In this document: positions 5,190-6,987 of the stretch, one piece after another | Numbering within the stretch: the first letter of the stretch is position 1 | How the letters are laid out: every line of letters begins with the position of its first letter | Origin: JACCZZ01 sp044227805 | GTDB taxonomy: Bacteria; Bacteroidota; Bacteroidia; Chitinophagales; UBA10324 | DNA: 6,987 nucleotides | Direction: 5' to 3' | Assembly (NCBI GenBank): GCA_044227805.1 | Contig: JBGAWA010000134.1 | Span: 1-6,987 of the forward strand | Notes under the pieces: generated by a model | The model's input: the letters and a program-made list of their open reading frames with translations, nothing else | What the model was told of the DNA's origin: nothing | The model's database searches: none | Program-made: the position numbers and the translations under genes

Positions 5190-6077
5190 ATGAAAAAAAC
5201 AATTTATACATTAATCGCTTTGCTATTTGCAACAACGATTTCCAATGCACAGGCACCAATTCCAAATGGTGGATTTGAGGATTGGACCAACATGGGTATG
5301 TACGACAACCCGGATAACTGGACAACTCTGAATGACATGACAGCTTCTATGGAGACTTTCACATGCTTGCAAGGTACCCCTGGAAATCCCGGAAGTGCTT
5401 ATATCAAGCTTACAAGCAAAACGATAGGTGTAGCCGTAATTCCAGGCATAGCAGTTTGCGGAACAATTGACGAGTCAACTATGCAGCCCACGACTGGTTT
5501 TTCGTACACTGATCGCCCTCAAAATCTCACTGGCAAATGGCAGCACATGATTTTCGGAAGCAGCCAGGGCTTTATTGATGTGCAACTCACACGTTGGGAT
5601 GTAATGGAGCAAACACGTATCACTGTTGCGTCAGCACATAAAAATCTTACTGGCATGGCTATGAGCTGGGCCGCCTTCACCATTCCACTTGTTTATACTG
5701 ATGGAGGCGATCCTGATACTTGCATTATCGTTCTGTCGGCAAGCGGCACTACCCCTGCAAACAATGATTACCTCTGGGTTGATGCACTTGACTTTACGGG
5801 TACTGTGACAGGCATTTTAAATATTACCGAGGATAAAAGCATCAACATGTTTCCGAATCCGGCGAATAACTCTCTTAGCATTGATCTTTCATCATTCGGC
5901 AATTCAAAAGTGCGTGTTCAAATTACTGATGTGCAAGGTCGTATTGTGAGAACTGAAAACCAAGTGGGCACAACTGCCAAAGCAACTATTGAAATCGCGA
6001 CTCTTCCCAAAGGAATTTACGTGCTCAAAGGTTCATCAGAAATGAAAACGTTTACTGGCCGATTCACTAAGGAATAA
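5190..6077 (+). CDS. Secreted PCMD-like protein with T9SS type A sorting domain
   Basis: A 295-aa protein exported by Sec and then by the type IX secretion system, likely displayed on the cell surface or released. Residues 1-20 are a classic signal peptide (MKKTIYTLIALLFATTISNA, cleavage before Q21). The mature part opens with NGGFEDWTN and DNPDNWTTLN, and continues with RPQNLTGKW, DVQLTRWD and ITVASA segments and YLWVDALDFTG at 194-204. This beta-sandwich pattern matches the PCMD (putative carbohydrate-metabolism) domain of Bacteroidota surface proteins; substrate unknown. A linker leads to the Por_Secre_tail domain from about 219 (MFPNPANNSLSI; VQITDVQGRIV; LPKGIYVLK; FTGRFTKE), the T9SS signal normally removed on export. 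It is followed 68 bp later by a second T9SS cargo gene. Sorting domain certain; PCMD assignment moderate. Confidence 0.9.
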   Translation: MKKTIYTLIALLFATTISNAQAPIPNGGFEDWTNMGMYDNPDNWTTLNDMTASMETFTCLQGTPGNPGSAYIKLTSKTIGVAVIPGIAVCGTIDESTMQPTTGFSYTDRPQNLTGKWQHMIFGSSQGFIDVQLTRWDVMEQTRITVASAHKNLTGMAMSWAAFTIPLVYTDGGDPDTCIIVLSASGTTPANNDYLWVDALDFTGTVTGILNITEDKSINMFPNPANNSLSIDLSSFGNSKVRVQITDVQGRIVRTENQVGTTAKATIEIATLPKGIYVLKGSSEMKTFTGRFTKE

Positions 6078-6118
6078 GTAATGGTACATTTTTAATACAT
6101 CCTTTATTCAAATAAATT

Positions 6119-6137
6119 CAATCGCAAAATCAAAAAC
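6119..6137 (+). repeat. Shared leader sequence, copy 2
   Basis: CAATCGCAAAATCAAAAAC differs at one base from 5168-5186 and lies 8 nt before the ATG of the thioredoxin-like gene. The rest of the 68-bp gap shows no terminator and no TAnnTTTG promoter, so the two cargo genes may be co-transcribed. Confidence 0.45.
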
Positions 6138-6145
6138 CTATTACA

Positions 6146-6925
6146 ATGAAGAAAATTTTCGCATTCGGATTTTCATTACTTGTGTTCATACAGGTTTCGA
6201 AAGCTCAGCAATACGCAATGGATTTCACCATGAGTGATTGCAACGGAACCGTACACAACTGTTTCAATACTCTCGATTCAGGCAACGTGATCATCATGGA
6301 ATTTTTTATGACCTGCAATGCATGTATTGACGCCGGCCATGAAGTAGAAGGGATGATGGCTGATCTGGACCCGCTTTTCCCAGGAAAGATAAAATTCTAC
6401 CAGATGGGATACACCAACAGTTATTCCTGTGCAACAGTTATGAATTTCATTAACACCAACGGATTCAACAGTGTTCCCTTTGATTCGGGTGCAGCATTGG
6501 TAGCGTATTACGGAGGGTTCGGCATGCCTACCCTTGCAGTAATCGGAGGATCTAATCATAAGGTGCTTTACACAGGTGTTGGTTATTCTTCCGGCGACAC
6601 TGCTGGTATGGCAACTGAAATAAAAGCATTCTTCAATTCAACGGCAGTGAATGAACTTCCTGATATCGCAAGTGCTGTGAATGTATTTCCCAATCCTGCA
6701 ACAACCCAGTTCGATTTCCAAATGAACCTGCAAAAAGCGGCTGATGTAAAGATCGAACTGCTTGCTGTTAATGGGGGAAGTACAGCCATTCTTTCAGATG
6801 AAAAAATGAATCCTGGATTCATTCGCAAAACATTCAGCACAGCGAATTATTCTCCCGGGTTATATCTTTTGAAAACAACGGTGGATGGAAATTCTTTCTA
6901 CAAAAAAGTGAGCATCTCGAAATAA
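6146..6925 (+). CDS. Secreted thioredoxin-fold protein with CxxC motif and T9SS sorting domain
   Basis: A 259-aa exported protein. Residues 1-20 form the signal peptide (MKKIFAFGFSLLVFIQVSKA, cleavage before Q21). The next part is a compact redoxin domain: YAMDFTMSDCNGTVHN at 23-38 (TlpA-like first strand), NVIIMEFFMTCNACIDAG at 47-64 with a C57-N-A-C60 active site, KIKFYQMGY at 81-89, and GFGMPTLAVIGG at 124-135, whose P128 fits the cis-proline facing the CxxC. From about 179 (NVFPNPATTQFDF) to the end (LYLLKTT...YKKVSISK) is a T9SS type A sorting domain. The combination suggests a surface or extracellular thiol-disulfide protein; oxidant, reductant or binding role is not determined. Extra cysteines C32, C39 and C95 are present. 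Its stop codon is one base from the next ATG, implying an operon. Confidence 0.9.
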   Translation: MKKIFAFGFSLLVFIQVSKAQQYAMDFTMSDCNGTVHNCFNTLDSGNVIIMEFFMTCNACIDAGHEVEGMMADLDPLFPGKIKFYQMGYTNSYSCATVMNFINTNGFNSVPFDSGAALVAYYGGFGMPTLAVIGGSNHKVLYTGVGYSSGDTAGMATEIKAFFNSTAVNELPDIASAVNVFPNPATTQFDFQMNLQKAADVKIELLAVNGGSTAILSDEKMNPGFIRKTFSTANYSPGLYLLKTTVDGNSFYKKVSISK

Positions 6926-6926
6926 T

Positions 6927-6987
6927 ATGAACCGTGCAATAAAATCTCTTGCATTGGCAGCAGCACTAAACTGTGCTGTTGCTGATG
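6927..6987 (+). CDS. Start of a third gene with signal-peptide-like N-terminus (partial, runs off the window)
   Basis: ATG at 6927 follows the previous TAA after a single base. The 20 visible residues begin MNRAIKSLALAAALNCAVAD: a basic n-region followed by an Ala/Leu-rich hydrophobic core, as in a signal peptide or the start of an exported lipoprotein. The tight spacing indicates co-translation with the thioredoxin-like cargo gene. Nothing about its function can be said from the visible part. Confidence 0.6.
   Translation, partial: MNRAIKSLALAAALNCAVAD

Noticed and set aside
6278..6840. Two reverse-strand ORFs of 93 and 85 aa
   Set aside because: Both lie inside the thioredoxin-like T9SS gene in the opposite direction and show no recognisable domains.

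Overview
The window looks like chromosome of a Bacteroidota bacterium, perhaps an environmental Chitinophagales or Sphingobacteriia relative (the lower-rank guess is weak). The support is: two proteins with a C-terminal type IX secretion (T9SS) sorting domain, promoter elements of the Bacteroidota form TAnnTTTG, A-rich leaders without a clear Shine-Dalgarno, and the lineage-typical gene order accA - DUF6913-like - dapA.

Left third (1-2276, minus strand): a housekeeping cluster read right to left. accA (acetyl-CoA carboxylase alpha subunit of the carboxyltransferase) is joined by a TAATG stop/start overlap to a 177-aa DUF6913-like protein. After a 130-bp gap comes dapA (lysine and diaminopimelate synthesis), cut by the window edge.

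Middle (2311-4585, plus strand): a tRNA-Asp(GTC) gene with its own promoter and encoded CCA, followed by a long hairpin, an exact tandem 11-bp repeat, and a short set of accessory genes. These are an AT-rich 310-aa protein whose C-terminal part recalls RteC, a 94-aa excisionase-like HTH protein preceded by a cluster of GTAGTA half-sites, and a compact 170-aa DEDDy-type RNase H-fold nuclease. The layout resembles the excision-control end of a Bacteroides conjugative transposon or a tRNA-associated island, but no intact integrase and no second copy of the tRNA 3' end is visible here. It is best read as a small or decayed integrated element, or one edge of a larger one.

Right third (4651-6987, plus strand): a well-formed Bacteroidota promoter drives a small cysteine-rich protein ending in PPPP...QSFLI (resembling the HYC_CC_PP family), followed by a hairpin. 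Then come two secreted T9SS cargo proteins: one PCMD-like (putative carbohydrate-binding) and one thioredoxin-fold with a CNAC motif. They share a nearly identical 19-nt leader just ahead of their start codons. A third gene, one base after the second cargo gene, begins with what looks like a signal peptide and runs off the window. No CRISPR array, rRNA or insertion-sequence transposase was seen.
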